Below are positions 16,920-25,981 of a DNA stretch of 64,000 bases, in pieces (the first letter of the stretch is position 1; every line of letters begins with the position of its first letter). The notes below the pieces were generated by a model. It had not been told where the DNA came from and searched no databases. It was given only the letters and a program-made list of their open reading frames with translations. This stretch comes from G963676795 sp963677215. GTDB taxonomy: Bacteria > Desulfobacterota > Desulfuromonadia > Desulfuromonadales > Geopsychrobacteraceae. The stretch is taken from positions 3,596,001-3,660,000 of the forward strand of contig OY781919.1 in the NCBI GenBank assembly GCA_963677215.1. The letters are read 5' to 3'. The position numbers were made by a program, and so were the translations under genes.

Positions 16920-17717
16920 TCAGCGCTGCTGATTCTGCAGGAAAGCCGCCGTGAGCCTGGAAAAGTCGTCCAGATCAAGAGTCTCGCCGCGCCGCCCGGG
17001 ATTAATCCCGGCAATTTCAAGGGCAGCATCTATCTGATCGGCACTGAAACCGGAGGCCAGCAGGCTGTTGCGCAGGGTCTTGCGCCGCTGGGTAAATGCC
17101 CCTTTGACGACCCGGGTGAAAAAGGCCTCATCGACAGGATCAACCCGCGGGGTTTCGCGCAGGACAAACTTCAGCACGATCGAATCGACCTTGGGTGGAG
17201 GGTTGAAGGCGCCGGGTTTGACGATGGTGACGTTACGCATGTCGTACCAGAGCTGGCAGAGCACCGAAAGAATCCCGTAGGCCTTGCTGCCAGGTTCAGC
17301 GAGCAGGCGTTCACCAACCTCGCGTTGGAACATCAGGACCATGCGGCTGAAGAGGTCACGGTTTTCCAGCAGTTTGAAAACGATCTGGCTGGAGATATTA
17401 TAGGGCAAATTGGCCACCAGCACGTAGGGTGTGCGAACCAGCTGGTTCCTCCAGTCGCCTTTGAGGACATCACCGGCATGGATCGTCAGACGCGGCTCAT
17501 TACGCTGTTCAAGACGCTCGATCAGGTCACGGTCGATCTCCATGACCTCGACATGCTCTACTGCGCCGAGCAGCTCGTCCGTCAGCACGCCAAGACCAGG
17601 GCCGATCTCAACGACAGACTGATCTCTGCTCAGCTCCGCTGCCGCCATGATCTTGTCGATCACCCCGTGATCATGAAGAAAGTGCTGTCCGAAACGTTTC
17701 TTGGTTTGGTAAGCCAT
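16920..17717 (-). CDS. ksgA: 16S rRNA A1518/A1519 dimethyltransferase
   Basis: A 265-residue SAM-dependent methyltransferase that dimethylates two adjacent adenines in helix 45 of 16S rRNA. Motifs: KRFGQHFLHDHGVIDKIM, SAM motif VEIGPGLGVLTDELL, acidic VMEIDRDLIERLEQ and catalytic VANLPYNISSQIVFKLL. The C-terminal helical domain is present (FTQRRKTLRNSLLASGFSAD). ATG at 17717 is chosen over 17738 because AAAGGA precedes it and MAYQTKKRFGQHF is the usual start. Length is normal. Confidence 0.97.
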   Translation of the reverse strand: MAYQTKKRFGQHFLHDHGVIDKIMAAAELSRDQSVVEIGPGLGVLTDELLGAVEHVEVMEIDRDLIERLEQRNEPRLTIHAGDVLKGDWRNQLVRTPYVLVANLPYNISSQIVFKLLENRDLFSRMVLMFQREVGERLLAEPGSKAYGILSVLCQLWYDMRNVTIVKPGAFNPPPKVDSIVLKFVLRETPRVDPVDEAFFTRVVKGAFTQRRKTLRNSLLASGFSADQIDAALEIAGINPGRRGETLDLDDFSRLTAAFLQNQQR

Positions 17718-17913
17718 TGTTATCCTTTTGTCTATCAAGTTGCCAATCGGAAACTCCGAAAGCTAACGTATAAAGTTTTCAGATTGGAAACGAGAATTTT
17801 TTCGTCGTGGCAAGGAAGTCAAGGAGTTTTGCTGAGGCGTAGTACTTTACGCCGCACAGGTAACCCGCAGACTGACGCCGCCACAGCGAAAAAGGGCCGT
17901 TTCCAGCTGAAAA

Positions 17914-18387
17914 CTATCTGCGCCGCGGCCAGCGCGGTATCTTCCAGGTCCTTAAGACCGGAACAAAACGTACCCCCAGCGCGTAAGAGATAATTGCAGC
18001 GGGAATACCGAGAACAAGACTGCCCAGACAGAGTGGCAGAATGACCTTGGCACCCATGTGCCAGCCCAGGTTAAGATCAAAGAAATGCTTCGAGTAGATC
18101 GGTGGCATTCTCAGCAGCAAGCGGCCGACTTCATACTCCAGACCATAGATAAACGGCGCGGTCAGCGGATTGGTCACCCAGACGCCGATAAAGGTCGCCA
18201 GCTTATTCTGACGCAGCAGCATCGCCAGGGCAATCGCCAGGATCAACTGAATCCCAAAGGTCGGTGAAAAACCGATGAAGACTCCCAGAGCCAGCCCACG
18301 AGCCACGGCGTCGGTGTGCGACTGAATACGGGCCAGCCGAATGACATTTAACTTGAACTGCCGGAACAGCCCCCAACGCCGCCACAT
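17914..18387 (-). CDS. DUF2062 membrane protein
   Basis: A 157-residue inner-membrane protein of the DUF2062 family. The signature is GLALGVFIGFSPTFGIQLIL followed by AIALAMLLRQNKLATFIGVW and VTNPLTAPFIYGLEYEVGRL; a second hydrophobic region is VILPLCLGSLVLGIPAAIIS. The tail is very basic (RTWKIPRWPRRR). Function is unknown; family members often sit beside translation or envelope genes. It starts 2 bp after tsaD and is probably co-transcribed with it. Confidence 0.85.
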   Translation of the reverse strand: MWRRWGLFRQFKLNVIRLARIQSHTDAVARGLALGVFIGFSPTFGIQLILAIALAMLLRQNKLATFIGVWVTNPLTAPFIYGLEYEVGRLLLRMPPIYSKHFFDLNLGWHMGAKVILPLCLGSLVLGIPAAIISYALGVRFVPVLRTWKIPRWPRRR

Positions 18388-18389
18388 GG

Positions 18390-19403
18390 TCAGGGAACCA
18401 GATGCTCAAGCGGCCAGCTCGAAACGGCATTGAGGTCAAGTGCCTCGCGCCGCCCGGCGCTCAGATAGTAATCACCTGCAACGGCAAGCATCGCGGAATT
18501 ATCGGCACACAGCTTGGGCGACGGGAAATGGACGCTTCGCCCGCTTCCCGAGGTCAGCTCGGCAAAGGCTTTGCGCAGACCGGAATTGCAGGCAACCCCG
18601 CCGGCGACGACAATCCGCTCCAGCTTGTGCTCATCAGCTGCGCGCAAGACCTTTTGGGTAATGACATCAACCACGGCAGCCTGAAAGGCGCAGGCGATCT
18701 GAGCGACCTGAGTTTCATCCGGGGCGGACTTGAGACGCTGCAGGTGGTTGAGCACCGCAGTCTTGACACCGGAAAAACTGAAATCGTAGGTGTCTTTCTT
18801 CAGCAATGGACGGGGGAATTTAAGTCCGCCGTCATCCCCGTGCTGCGCCAGTTTATCAATGAGCGGCCCGCCCGGGTAACCGAGGCCGAGCATCTTGGCC
18901 ACCTTGTCGAAAGCCTCCCCGGCGGCGTCATCGACGGTCCGTCCGAGCAACCGGTAACGGCCTATGCCGTCGACCCGGTAGATATGGGTGTGGCCACCGG
19001 AAACAGCCAGGGCCAAAAAGGGGTATTCAACCTGCTGTTCCAGCTGCACTGCCAGGATATGCCCTTCGATATGATGAGCGCCGACCAGCGGAATACCCAA
19101 CGCATAGGCGTAGGCCTTGGCAAAGGAGAGACCAACCAGCAGTGCACCGATCAGCCCCGGTCCACGGGTCACGACGACACCTTCAAGATCCTCCTTGGCA
19201 ACCCCGGCCTCGACAAGAGCTTGATCCACCAGTGGTCCGATCACCTCAAGATGACGCCGTGACGCCAGCTCGGGGACAACCCCGCCGTAGACAGCATGGA
19301 GTTCGACCTGCGAAGCGATGAGGTTGGACAAGACCTCCCGGCCGTCACGAACAACAGCCGCAGAGGTTTCATCACAGGAACTTTCTATTGCCAGCACCAA
19401 CAT
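18390..19403 (-). CDS. tsaD: tRNA N6-adenosine threonylcarbamoyltransferase
   Basis: A 337-residue ASKHA-fold enzyme that transfers the threonylcarbamoyl group to A37 of ANN-decoding tRNAs. Motifs: VLAIESSCDETSAAVV at the N-terminus, metal ligands GAHHIEGHILAVQL, nucleotide-binding LALAVSGGHTHIYRV, FDKVAKMLGLGYPGGP and VVAGGVACNSGLRKAF. Length is normal and ATG at 19403 fits the family start. The tRNA product is a substrate for MtaB, encoded at 30889 in this window. Confidence 0.97.
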   Translation of the reverse strand: MLVLAIESSCDETSAAVVRDGREVLSNLIASQVELHAVYGGVVPELASRRHLEVIGPLVDQALVEAGVAKEDLEGVVVTRGPGLIGALLVGLSFAKAYAYALGIPLVGAHHIEGHILAVQLEQQVEYPFLALAVSGGHTHIYRVDGIGRYRLLGRTVDDAAGEAFDKVAKMLGLGYPGGPLIDKLAQHGDDGGLKFPRPLLKKDTYDFSFSGVKTAVLNHLQRLKSAPDETQVAQIACAFQAAVVDVITQKVLRAADEHKLERIVVAGGVACNSGLRKAFAELTSGSGRSVHFPSPKLCADNSAMLAVAGDYYLSAGRREALDLNAVSSWPLEHLVP

Positions 19404-19431
19404 AACAAGCTATCCAGTTCGTTATCGCAAA

Positions 19432-20751
19432 CTATAGAAGATTTGCAGCCAGCTCCGCCAGAGGAGAACGTTCCCCCCTGCTGAGCGTCGTATGGCCCGC
19501 AATCTCCTGCCCCTTGAGACGTTCAACCGAATAGGACAGGCCGTTACTTGCCGAATCGACGTAAGGGTTATCGATCTGCTGCGGGTCACCGGTCAGAACG
19601 ATCTTGGTCCCCTCTCCGGCCCGGGTAATAATCGTTTTGATCTCATGCGGGGTCAGGTTCTGCGCCTCATCGACAATCATGTACTGCTTCGGAATAGAGC
19701 GCCCGCGGATATAGGTCAAAGGCTCAATCTCCATCAGGCCCATATCGATCAGCTCACGATAACCGCGCTTGCGCTTGCCCACTTCATCATAGCTTGACAG
19801 CAGCAGCTCGACATTGTCAAAAATCGGCTGCATCCAGGGGGCCAGCTTTTCTTCGACATCACCGGGTAAGAAGCCGAGATCACGTCCCATCGGAAAGACC
19901 GGCCGCGAGACGAGCAGCCGGTGATAAGCGTTCTCATCGGCGGTCTTGAGCAGTCCTGCAGCGATGGCCAACAGGGTTTTACCGGTACCGGCCTTGCCGA
20001 CCAGAGACACCAGCTGAATATCGTCATTGAGCAGCAGATCGAGAGCGAAATGCTGTTCACGGTTGCGCGGGATGATGCCCCAGACCCCCTCTTTGGGGAT
20101 CTTGATCAAGGGGACAAGCTGCTTGCGTAAGACATCATAGCGGCTGAGTGCGGTCTGAGACGGATTCGCTTCGTTAACCAGGGTCACCCCCTGATTGGCA
20201 AACAGCTCGACGTCTGTATCGAGATAGCCCTGGGAGTAGAAAAGATCGACCTGCTCCTTGTCGACCAGCAGATCAGTCGAACCGGTGTAGAGATCTTCGA
20301 GAGAGACCTTGTCGTTCTGATAGTCTTCCGCACGCATGCCGATGGTATCGGCCTTGATGCGCAGATTGATATCCTTGGTGACAAAAATGACCCGCTCATC
20401 CGGCATGTCATCCTGCAACCCCTTGGCAACTGCCAGGATACAGTTATCACCACGCTCGGCACGCAATTCCGGCGGCAGCTTCTGGAGCAACGCTGTATTA
20501 TAGATAGCCACCTTGAGCAGACCACCGTTTTCGAGGGGAACGCCGTCAACCAGCTTTGCCGACAAACGGAATTCATCGATCATACGGGAAATCTGCCGGG
20601 CGTTGCGCCCTGTCTCACTCTGCTCCTTCTTGAAGCGATCGATCTCTTCGATGACCGTCAGCGGGACAATAACCGTATTATCGGAAAACTTCAGAAAAGC
20701 CTGCGGATCGTGCAGCAGCACGTTTGTATCAAGGACGTAAGTCTTTTTCAT
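19432..20751 (-). CDS. phoH2: PIN-PhoH ATPase
   Basis: A 439-residue fusion. Residues 1-150 form a PIN-type RNase domain (YVLDTNVLLHDP, IPLTVIEEIDRFKK-like VIEEIDRFKKEQ, DNCILAVAKGL, FVTKDINLRIKA). Residues 210-439 form a PhoH ATPase with Walker A GKAGTGKTLLAIAAGLL, Walker B QYMIVDEAQNLTPHEIKTII and sensor TGDPQQIDNPYVDS. Such proteins are ATP-dependent RNA helicase/RNases. Acidic residues expected of an active PIN domain are present (D8, E36, D103, D121 approximately). It is 28 bp upstream of tsaD on the same strand. Confidence 0.93.
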   Translation of the reverse strand: MKKTYVLDTNVLLHDPQAFLKFSDNTVIVPLTVIEEIDRFKKEQSETGRNARQISRMIDEFRLSAKLVDGVPLENGGLLKVAIYNTALLQKLPPELRAERGDNCILAVAKGLQDDMPDERVIFVTKDINLRIKADTIGMRAEDYQNDKVSLEDLYTGSTDLLVDKEQVDLFYSQGYLDTDVELFANQGVTLVNEANPSQTALSRYDVLRKQLVPLIKIPKEGVWGIIPRNREQHFALDLLLNDDIQLVSLVGKAGTGKTLLAIAAGLLKTADENAYHRLLVSRPVFPMGRDLGFLPGDVEEKLAPWMQPIFDNVELLLSSYDEVGKRKRGYRELIDMGLMEIEPLTYIRGRSIPKQYMIVDEAQNLTPHEIKTIITRAGEGTKIVLTGDPQQIDNPYVDSASNGLSYSVERLKGQEIAGHTTLSRGERSPLAELAANLL

Positions 20752-20796
20752 ATCTTCCCAATTTCCTCCAACGATTCAGCCTGCTCTCACAGGCAA

Positions 20797-21939
20797 TTAC
20801 AAAATGGCGCGCAGCGCCGCAAAAAAATGATCCAGTTCGCCTGGCGTGGTAAAGAATCCCGGGCTGATCCGCACCGTGCCACGCGGGAAGGTCCCGATCG
20901 TCCGGTGTGCGTCAGCGGCGCAATGCAGGCCGATCCGCACAGCGATCCCCTGCTGGTTGAGCAGAAAACCGATCTCCGCCGGATCACGATCCGCCACATT
21001 GAAAGAGATGACGGCACCGCGCTCGGACGGCTCAGCGGGACCATAGAGTTCGATACCGGCGATTCCGGCCAGACCGTTATAGAGGCGTTCAATGTGCTCA
21101 AGCTCTCTGGCTCTGACCGTCGCCAGACCGGTCTCGAGCAGGAACTCAAGAGCGGCATTCAGGCCGGCCAGAGCCGGCAGGTTATGGGTCCCGCTCTCGT
21201 AACGCTCAGGCCTGTGCTGCGGTTGGCGATCAGAATCGGAATTGTTGCCGGTTCCACCATAAATAAGCGGACGCGGATCGATTCCCTCGGCACAGTAGAG
21301 GAATCCGGTCCCCTGGGGGCCGAGCAGACCCTTATGCCCCGGGGCCGCATAGAGATCGGCCTGAAGTTCGACCAGGCTGAGCGGCATGGTGCCGGCCAGC
21401 TGTGAACCGTCGACCATGAACAGAATCCCCTGCTGACGGCACCAGGCACCGAGGCCTTCGAGATGCTGAACAGCGCCACTGACATTTGAGCATTGGGTCA
21501 CTATCAGTAATCGGGTCGGCTTGTCAAGACATGCCTGTTTCAGCTGTTCGATATCAATCTGGCTGGTACGACGATCGGCAGCCACCTTGACAACCTCAAC
21601 AGCACGGTCCTGAAGTTCGCGCAACGGCCTGATCACGGCGTTGTGCTCGAGCATCGAGGTCACGACCCGATCGCCCGGCTGCAGGAGACCGAACAGGGCC
21701 AGATTTATCGCATGTGTCGCATTTGAAGTAAAAATGAAATTTTCCGAGTCATCGACATCAAACAGTTCGGCCAGTTTTTCTCGGGTCTCAAAGATGAGCC
21801 TGTCGGCATTCATTGTCTGACTGTGACTGCCCCGGCCGATGCTGCCGCCGCTGCGCAGATAACGGTCGACGGCCAGATAAACGGCTTCCGGTTTGGGGTG
21901 GGACGTTGCTGCATTATCGAGGTAAAGGGTTTCGCTCAT
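20797..21939 (-). CDS. Cysteine desulfurase-family aminotransferase
   Basis: A 380-residue class V aminotransferase. It begins MSETLYLDNAATSHPKPEAV and carries the PLP lysine in DLYAAPGHKGLLGPQGTGFL, SNVSGAVQHLEGLGAWCRQQ and the candidate sulfur-accepting Cys in VRIGLHCAADAHRTIGTFPR. This set matches the small 'EF2568-like' cysteine desulfurase family rather than IscS or SufS; a selenocysteine lyase-like role is possible. ATG at 21939 fits the family start; the frame is open to a TTG at 21972. The dedicated Fe-S operon at 32181-36121 has its own desulfurase, so this one probably serves another sulfur or selenium pathway. Confidence 0.85.
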   Translation of the reverse strand: MSETLYLDNAATSHPKPEAVYLAVDRYLRSGGSIGRGSHSQTMNADRLIFETREKLAELFDVDDSENFIFTSNATHAINLALFGLLQPGDRVVTSMLEHNAVIRPLRELQDRAVEVVKVAADRRTSQIDIEQLKQACLDKPTRLLIVTQCSNVSGAVQHLEGLGAWCRQQGILFMVDGSQLAGTMPLSLVELQADLYAAPGHKGLLGPQGTGFLYCAEGIDPRPLIYGGTGNNSDSDRQPQHRPERYESGTHNLPALAGLNAALEFLLETGLATVRARELEHIERLYNGLAGIAGIELYGPAEPSERGAVISFNVADRDPAEIGFLLNQQGIAVRIGLHCAADAHRTIGTFPRGTVRISPGFFTTPGELDHFFAALRAIL

Positions 21940-22119
21940 CAGTTCCGCAATCGTTGTTTTGTATTTTATCAAGCAGGATACTCAATATTACTCAAGACGA
22001 CAAGCATTTGTGATAGCTTGGGCGCCCTGCTCTGCACTGCAACCCGGCAGTGTAAAAATTAACTGTTTAATAAAATTCTACTGCAAAAGATTAAATTTCT
22101 ATGAACTGTTTTTCAACTC

Positions 22120-22173
22120 TTGACAGACACTACATGTAGTGGTCTATATTCAACCCTGGCAAAGATATTGTGC
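22120..22173 (+). promoter_or_regulatory. nrdJ promoter with two NrdR-like boxes
   Basis: -35 TTGACA (22120-22125) and -10 TATATT (22145-22150), with a long 19-nt spacer. Box 1, ACACTACATGTAGTGG (22127-22142), is a 14-bp perfect palindrome matching the NrdR box pattern. Box 2, GGCAAAGATATTGTGC (22158-22173), matches well in its right half. The centres are 31 bp apart, three helical turns, as in known paired NrdR sites. Box 1 fills the spacer and box 2 lies around the start of transcription, so binding should repress nrdJ when dATP is high. Confidence 0.72.
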
Positions 22174-22354
22174 CAACTGCCATTTTTTATTATTTTTCAC
22201 ATAGTTGAATTTTTATTCGATATTTCTATCGGGGAGCGCGTGCAGTGTTTTGCCGTTTTACGTCCGCCGCAATGACTGCACGATGGCACACAACACCAAA
22301 ATAAGGGTCAACAAAATGGATTCAAAGACGAACTTGGAGCAACAAGGAGTAGCC

Positions 22355-25201
22355 ATGCACGAACGCGAGTGGCAAAGCGTAAGTCTTGATGTTTTGCGTG
22401 AGAAGTACGCAAAAGGTGAGGAACAGAATCTTGCTGGCGAAGCGATGGTCCTGTCGATCCGTCAGCGTGTCGCTGCGGCACTGGCCAAACAGGAGAGCGA
22501 TCCTGCCAAGTTCGAAAGCCTCTTTCTGAAAACCCTGGAGAGCGGCTTCATCCCCGGCGGGCGGATCAACAGTGCAGCCGGCGCCAACATCAAGAACGTC
22601 ACCCTGATCAACTGTTTTGTCCAGCCGGTCGGAGACAGTATTTCCAGCACTGTCGACGGCAAGGTCGGCATCTATCATGCCCTGCTCGAAGCGGCAGAGA
22701 CCATGCGTCGCGGTGGTGGTGTCGGCTACGACTTCAGCTCGATCAGACCAGCCGGGGCCAAGGTCATCGGCACAGCAAGTTCGGCATCAGGGCCGGTCTC
22801 CTATATGCACGTCTTCGATCAGTCCTGCTCGACCGTTGAATCCGCCGGTTCCAGACGCGGTGCCCAGATGGGCGTTCTGCGCTGTGACCACCCGGATATC
22901 GTCCAGTTCATCCAGGCCAAATCCCAATCGGGAAAACTCAACAACTTCAATATTTCCGTCGGCATCACCGACGAGTTCATGAACGCCGTTGTCAACGAAA
23001 CCCCCTTTGAGCTCGTCCACAAGTCCGAACCGAGCGATGCAGTCAAAGCGGCTGGCGCCTATCTGCGCGAAGACGGCATGTGGGTCTACAAAAGAGTCAA
23101 TCCCAAAGAGGTCTGGGACAAGATCATGGAAAGCACCTACAACGCTGCTGAACCAGGTGTCCTGTTCCTCGACCGGATCAACCAGGAGAACAACCTTCAC
23201 TACTGTGAAAAAATCGAGGCGACCAATCCGTGCGGGGAGATCCCGATTCCGGATTACGGCTGCTGCTGCCTCGGCAGCATCAACCTGTGCAACTTTATTG
23301 AAGCGCCCTTCTCCGCTGATGCCGCATTCAATTTCGAGTCCTTCGCCGAAACGGTCGCGACCGCCGTGCGCATGCTCGACAACGTCCTCGACACAACGGC
23401 CTGGCCGCTTGAACAACAGGCCAAGGAAGCCAGCGACAAGCGCCGCGTCGGACTTGGCTTTACCGGTCTTGGCGATGCCCTGATCATGCTCGGCCTGAAA
23501 TACGACAACCAGCAGGGGCGCGACTTCGCTGCCGACCTGACCCGCCGCATGCGCGACGCAGCCTACCTGTCATCAGTCGAACTGGCCAAGGAAAAAGGTC
23601 CTTTCCCAAAACTGGACAGAGAGGCCTTCCTGGGCAGCGGCATGGCCAAGCGCCTGCCGAAAGAGATTCGTGACGCGATCAAAAAGCACGGCATCCGCAA
23701 CAGTCACCTGCTCAGCATCGCACCGACCGGGACCATCTCCCTGGCCTTCGGCGACAACTGTTCCAACGGCCTCGAGCCGGCCTTCTCCTGGTTCTACACC
23801 CGGAAGAAGAACGAGGCCGACGGCACCCAGAAAGAATATCTGGTCGAGGATCATGCCTATCGGATCTATCGTGAACAGGGCGGCGACACCAAGGATCTGC
23901 CTGATGCCTTCGTCAGCGCCCTCGAAATCAGCGCCAACGATCATATGTTGATGCAGGCGGCTATTCAGCCCTACATCTGCGCCTCTATTTCAAAAACGGT
24001 CAACGTCCCTGCAGAGTATCCCTTTACCCAGTTCAAGGATCTCTACGTCAATGCCTGGAAAAATGGTCTGAAGGGGATCACCACCTACCGCCCTAACGAA
24101 ATTCTCGGCAGCGTTCTCTCCATCGCCGATAGTGAAGCGGGCAATAACAACGACCTGGACCAGTCCGACCCGGACAGAAAGATGGTGATCACCGATACCC
24201 CGAACATCGCCCTCGCCTCGTTGCGCTGGGTGCATCGCCCGTTCGTCGCCAGCGGTACGCCATCGGTGACCTACATCATCGACAACGAGGAGCATCGCTT
24301 TGCCGTCTTCATCAGTCACATGGAAAATGGCAAGCCGCATCCGTTCGAAGTCTGGGTCAACGGTCAGGATGTCCCCCATGGCCTGCAGGCGCTGGCCAAG
24401 AACATCTCCATGGATATGCGCAGTGAAGACCGAGAGTGGCTGAAGATCAAGCTCGACTCCCTGTCGAAAACCACCACCGTCCCCTTCGAGATGACCATGC
24501 CGAACGGGGTCAAGAAGATCGTTCCGGGCAGCGTCAGCGCCTTCGCCCAACTGATCGCCCATCGCTGTGAAGAACTGGGAATTTTTACCGAGACTCAGCC
24601 GACTCCGTTGGTCGACGCGATGTTCAGCCGCAAGGAACCGAAATCGGGAACCGACGGCACCCTGTCCTGGACCGTCGACATCCGCAACCCGTCGACCGGC
24701 GACGACTTCGCCATGTTCGTCAAGGAGTGCATCCTGCCGGACGGCACCCACAGACCCTACAGCGTCTGGTTCTCGGGTGAATACCCGATTGATTTCGACG
24801 GTGTCACCAAGAGCCTGAGTCTTGACATGCGCGTGCTCGACCCAGCTTGGATCGGCAAGAAGCTGCGCGGCCTGAAGGACCTGCCGAAATCGCAGGGCGA
24901 CTTCTTTGCCCGCGTTCCCGGATCGGAAAAGCAGGCCAACCAGCCAAGTACCATCGCCTACGTTGCGCGCCTGCTGATACACCGCTACAACATGCTCGGC
25001 CTGCTCGACGAGAACGGTTATCCGGTCAACGAGCTTGGCATGCTCAAGCTGCAGCAGGAAGAACCGGTGACCAAGGATGAAAAGGTCGTCAACATGCGCG
25101 TCGCCGGAAAAATCTGCAAAGAATGTAAAACTATGTCGGTCATCCGCCGTGATGGTTGCGATTTCTGCACTGCCTGTGGTTATATAGGCGCCTGCGGCTG
25201 A
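22355..25201 (+). CDS. nrdJ: Adenosylcobalamin-dependent ribonucleotide reductase
   Basis: A class II ribonucleotide reductase of 948 residues. ATG at 22355 is chosen because AAGGAG lies 6 nt before it, though the frame is open from 22205. Active-site elements: NPCGEIPIPDYGCC (catalytic Asn, Cys, Glu), MRRGGGVGYDFSSIRPAGA, and the finger-loop-side IAPTGTISLAFGDNCSNGLE. Two TSCPD-like repeats occupy roughly residues 640-880. The C-terminus has a Cys-rich tail, CKECKTMSVIRRDGCDFCTA then CGYIGACG, for thioredoxin-dependent re-reduction and metal binding. It makes deoxynucleotides with or without oxygen, provided B12 is available. Paired NrdR-like boxes precede it and an intrinsic terminator follows. 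Confidence 0.96.
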   Translation: MHEREWQSVSLDVLREKYAKGEEQNLAGEAMVLSIRQRVAAALAKQESDPAKFESLFLKTLESGFIPGGRINSAAGANIKNVTLINCFVQPVGDSISSTVDGKVGIYHALLEAAETMRRGGGVGYDFSSIRPAGAKVIGTASSASGPVSYMHVFDQSCSTVESAGSRRGAQMGVLRCDHPDIVQFIQAKSQSGKLNNFNISVGITDEFMNAVVNETPFELVHKSEPSDAVKAAGAYLREDGMWVYKRVNPKEVWDKIMESTYNAAEPGVLFLDRINQENNLHYCEKIEATNPCGEIPIPDYGCCCLGSINLCNFIEAPFSADAAFNFESFAETVATAVRMLDNVLDTTAWPLEQQAKEASDKRRVGLGFTGLGDALIMLGLKYDNQQGRDFAADLTRRMRDAAYLSSVELAKEKGPFPKLDREAFLGSGMAKRLPKEIRDAIKKHGIRNSHLLSIAPTGTISLAFGDNCSNGLEPAFSWFYTRKKNEADGTQKEYLVEDHAYRIYREQGGDTKDLPDAFVSALEISANDHMLMQAAIQPYICASISKTVNVPAEYPFTQFKDLYVNAWKNGLKGITTYRPNEILGSVLSIADSEAGNNNDLDQSDPDRKMVITDTPNIALASLRWVHRPFVASGTPSVTYIIDNEEHRFAVFISHMENGKPHPFEVWVNGQDVPHGLQALAKNISMDMRSEDREWLKIKLDSLSKTTTVPFEMTMPNGVKKIVPGSVSAFAQLIAHRCEELGIFTETQPTPLVDAMFSRKEPKSGTDGTLSWTVDIRNPSTGDDFAMFVKECILPDGTHRPYSVWFSGEYPIDFDGVTKSLSLDMRVLDPAWIGKKLRGLKDLPKSQGDFFARVPGSEKQANQPSTIAYVARLLIHRYNMLGLLDENGYPVNELGMLKLQQEEPVTKDEKVVNMRVAGKICKECKTMSVIRRDGCDFCTACGYIGACG

Positions 25202-25230
25202 TCGCCGTACTGAACTGTTCAATCAATCAG

Positions 25231-25255
25231 GGGCAGCTTAATGCTGCCCTTTTTT
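25231..25255 (+). terminator. nrdJ intrinsic terminator
   Basis: GGGCAGC (25231-25237) and GCTGCCC (25243-25249) form a 7-bp GC-rich stem with a 5-nt loop, followed by six T (25250-25255), 29 nt past the nrdJ stop. Confidence 0.88.
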
Positions 25256-25305
25256 ATTGTCCGTCTGCTACAGTTATAAAATCAACAGCAAGAAAAGAGG
25301 AACCC

Positions 25306-25647
25306 ATGAGCGAATATCCCGCCTGCCCGCAATGTCAGTCCGTCTATACCTATGAAGACAGAGGCCTTTTCATCTGTCCTGAATGTGCCTATGAATGGAC
25401 TGCCGACGATGCTTCCGGCAGCGAAGAGACCGGGCTGGTCGTCAAGGACGCCCACGGAACCCAACTGGCCGACGGGGATGATGTCACCGTCATCAAGGAT
25501 CTCAAGGTCAAGGGAGCTTCCACCCCTCTCAAGGTCGGCACCAAGGTTCGCAACATCCGCCTCTGTGAAGGGGACCACAACATCGACTGCAAGATCGACG
25601 GGTTCGGCCCAATGAAGCTCAAGTCGGAATTCGTTAAAAAAGCCTGA
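25306..25647 (+). CDS. yjdM: Zinc-ribbon protein PhnA/YjdM
   Basis: A 113-residue protein. The N-terminal zinc ribbon is CPQCQSVYTYEDRGLFICPE followed by C, and the C-terminal PhnA domain includes VVKDAHGTQLADGDDVTVIK, LKVKGASTPLKVGTKVRNIR and HNIDCKIDGFGPMKLKSEFV. Historically named for the alkylphosphonate operon, but the family is not required for phosphonate use and its role is unknown. ATG at 25306 follows AAGAGG; the longer upstream frame overlaps the nrdJ terminator and is rejected. It is followed 1 bp later by a YcgN-like gene. Confidence 0.92.
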   Translation: MSEYPACPQCQSVYTYEDRGLFICPECAYEWTADDASGSEETGLVVKDAHGTQLADGDDVTVIKDLKVKGASTPLKVGTKVRNIRLCEGDHNIDCKIDGFGPMKLKSEFVKKA

Positions 25648-25648
25648 C

Positions 25649-25933
25649 ATGACCGTTGAAGAGGATCAGACAGCCTTTCCCGAAAACTGGGAAGCGCTGT
25701 GCAAGCAATGCGGGGAATGCTGCTTTGAAAAGCGCATCGATCACAAGGGGCGGATTCTGACAACCTCCATCCCCTGCCGCTTTCTGGATATCCATACCCG
25801 CCGCTGCAGGGTCTACCCTGATCGTTTTGTGCATGAAGAAGACTGCATCAAACTGTCACCGGAGAACGTTCCGGATTTTGACTGGCTTCCGGACGACTGT
25901 GCCTATCGCCAGTTTCTGAAAAAACCGGAATGA
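25649..25933 (+). CDS. Short YcgN-family cysteine-cluster protein
   Basis: A 94-residue protein with the cysteine pattern ALCKQCGECCFEKRIDHKGR followed by IPCRFLDIHTRRCRVYPDRF and DWLPDDCAYRQFL. This matches the UPF0260/YcgN family, presumed to bind zinc or an Fe-S cluster; function is unknown. It is shorter than E. coli YcgN (about 150 residues), lacking the N- and C-terminal extensions, but the cysteine core is complete. It starts 1 bp after the PhnA-like gene, so the two are co-translated. Confidence 0.85.
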   Translation: MTVEEDQTAFPENWEALCKQCGECCFEKRIDHKGRILTTSIPCRFLDIHTRRCRVYPDRFVHEEDCIKLSPENVPDFDWLPDDCAYRQFLKKPE

Positions 25934-25981
25934 TATCGAACCAACAGCCCTTCCGCTCATCTGGCGCAAGGGCTGTTCATT

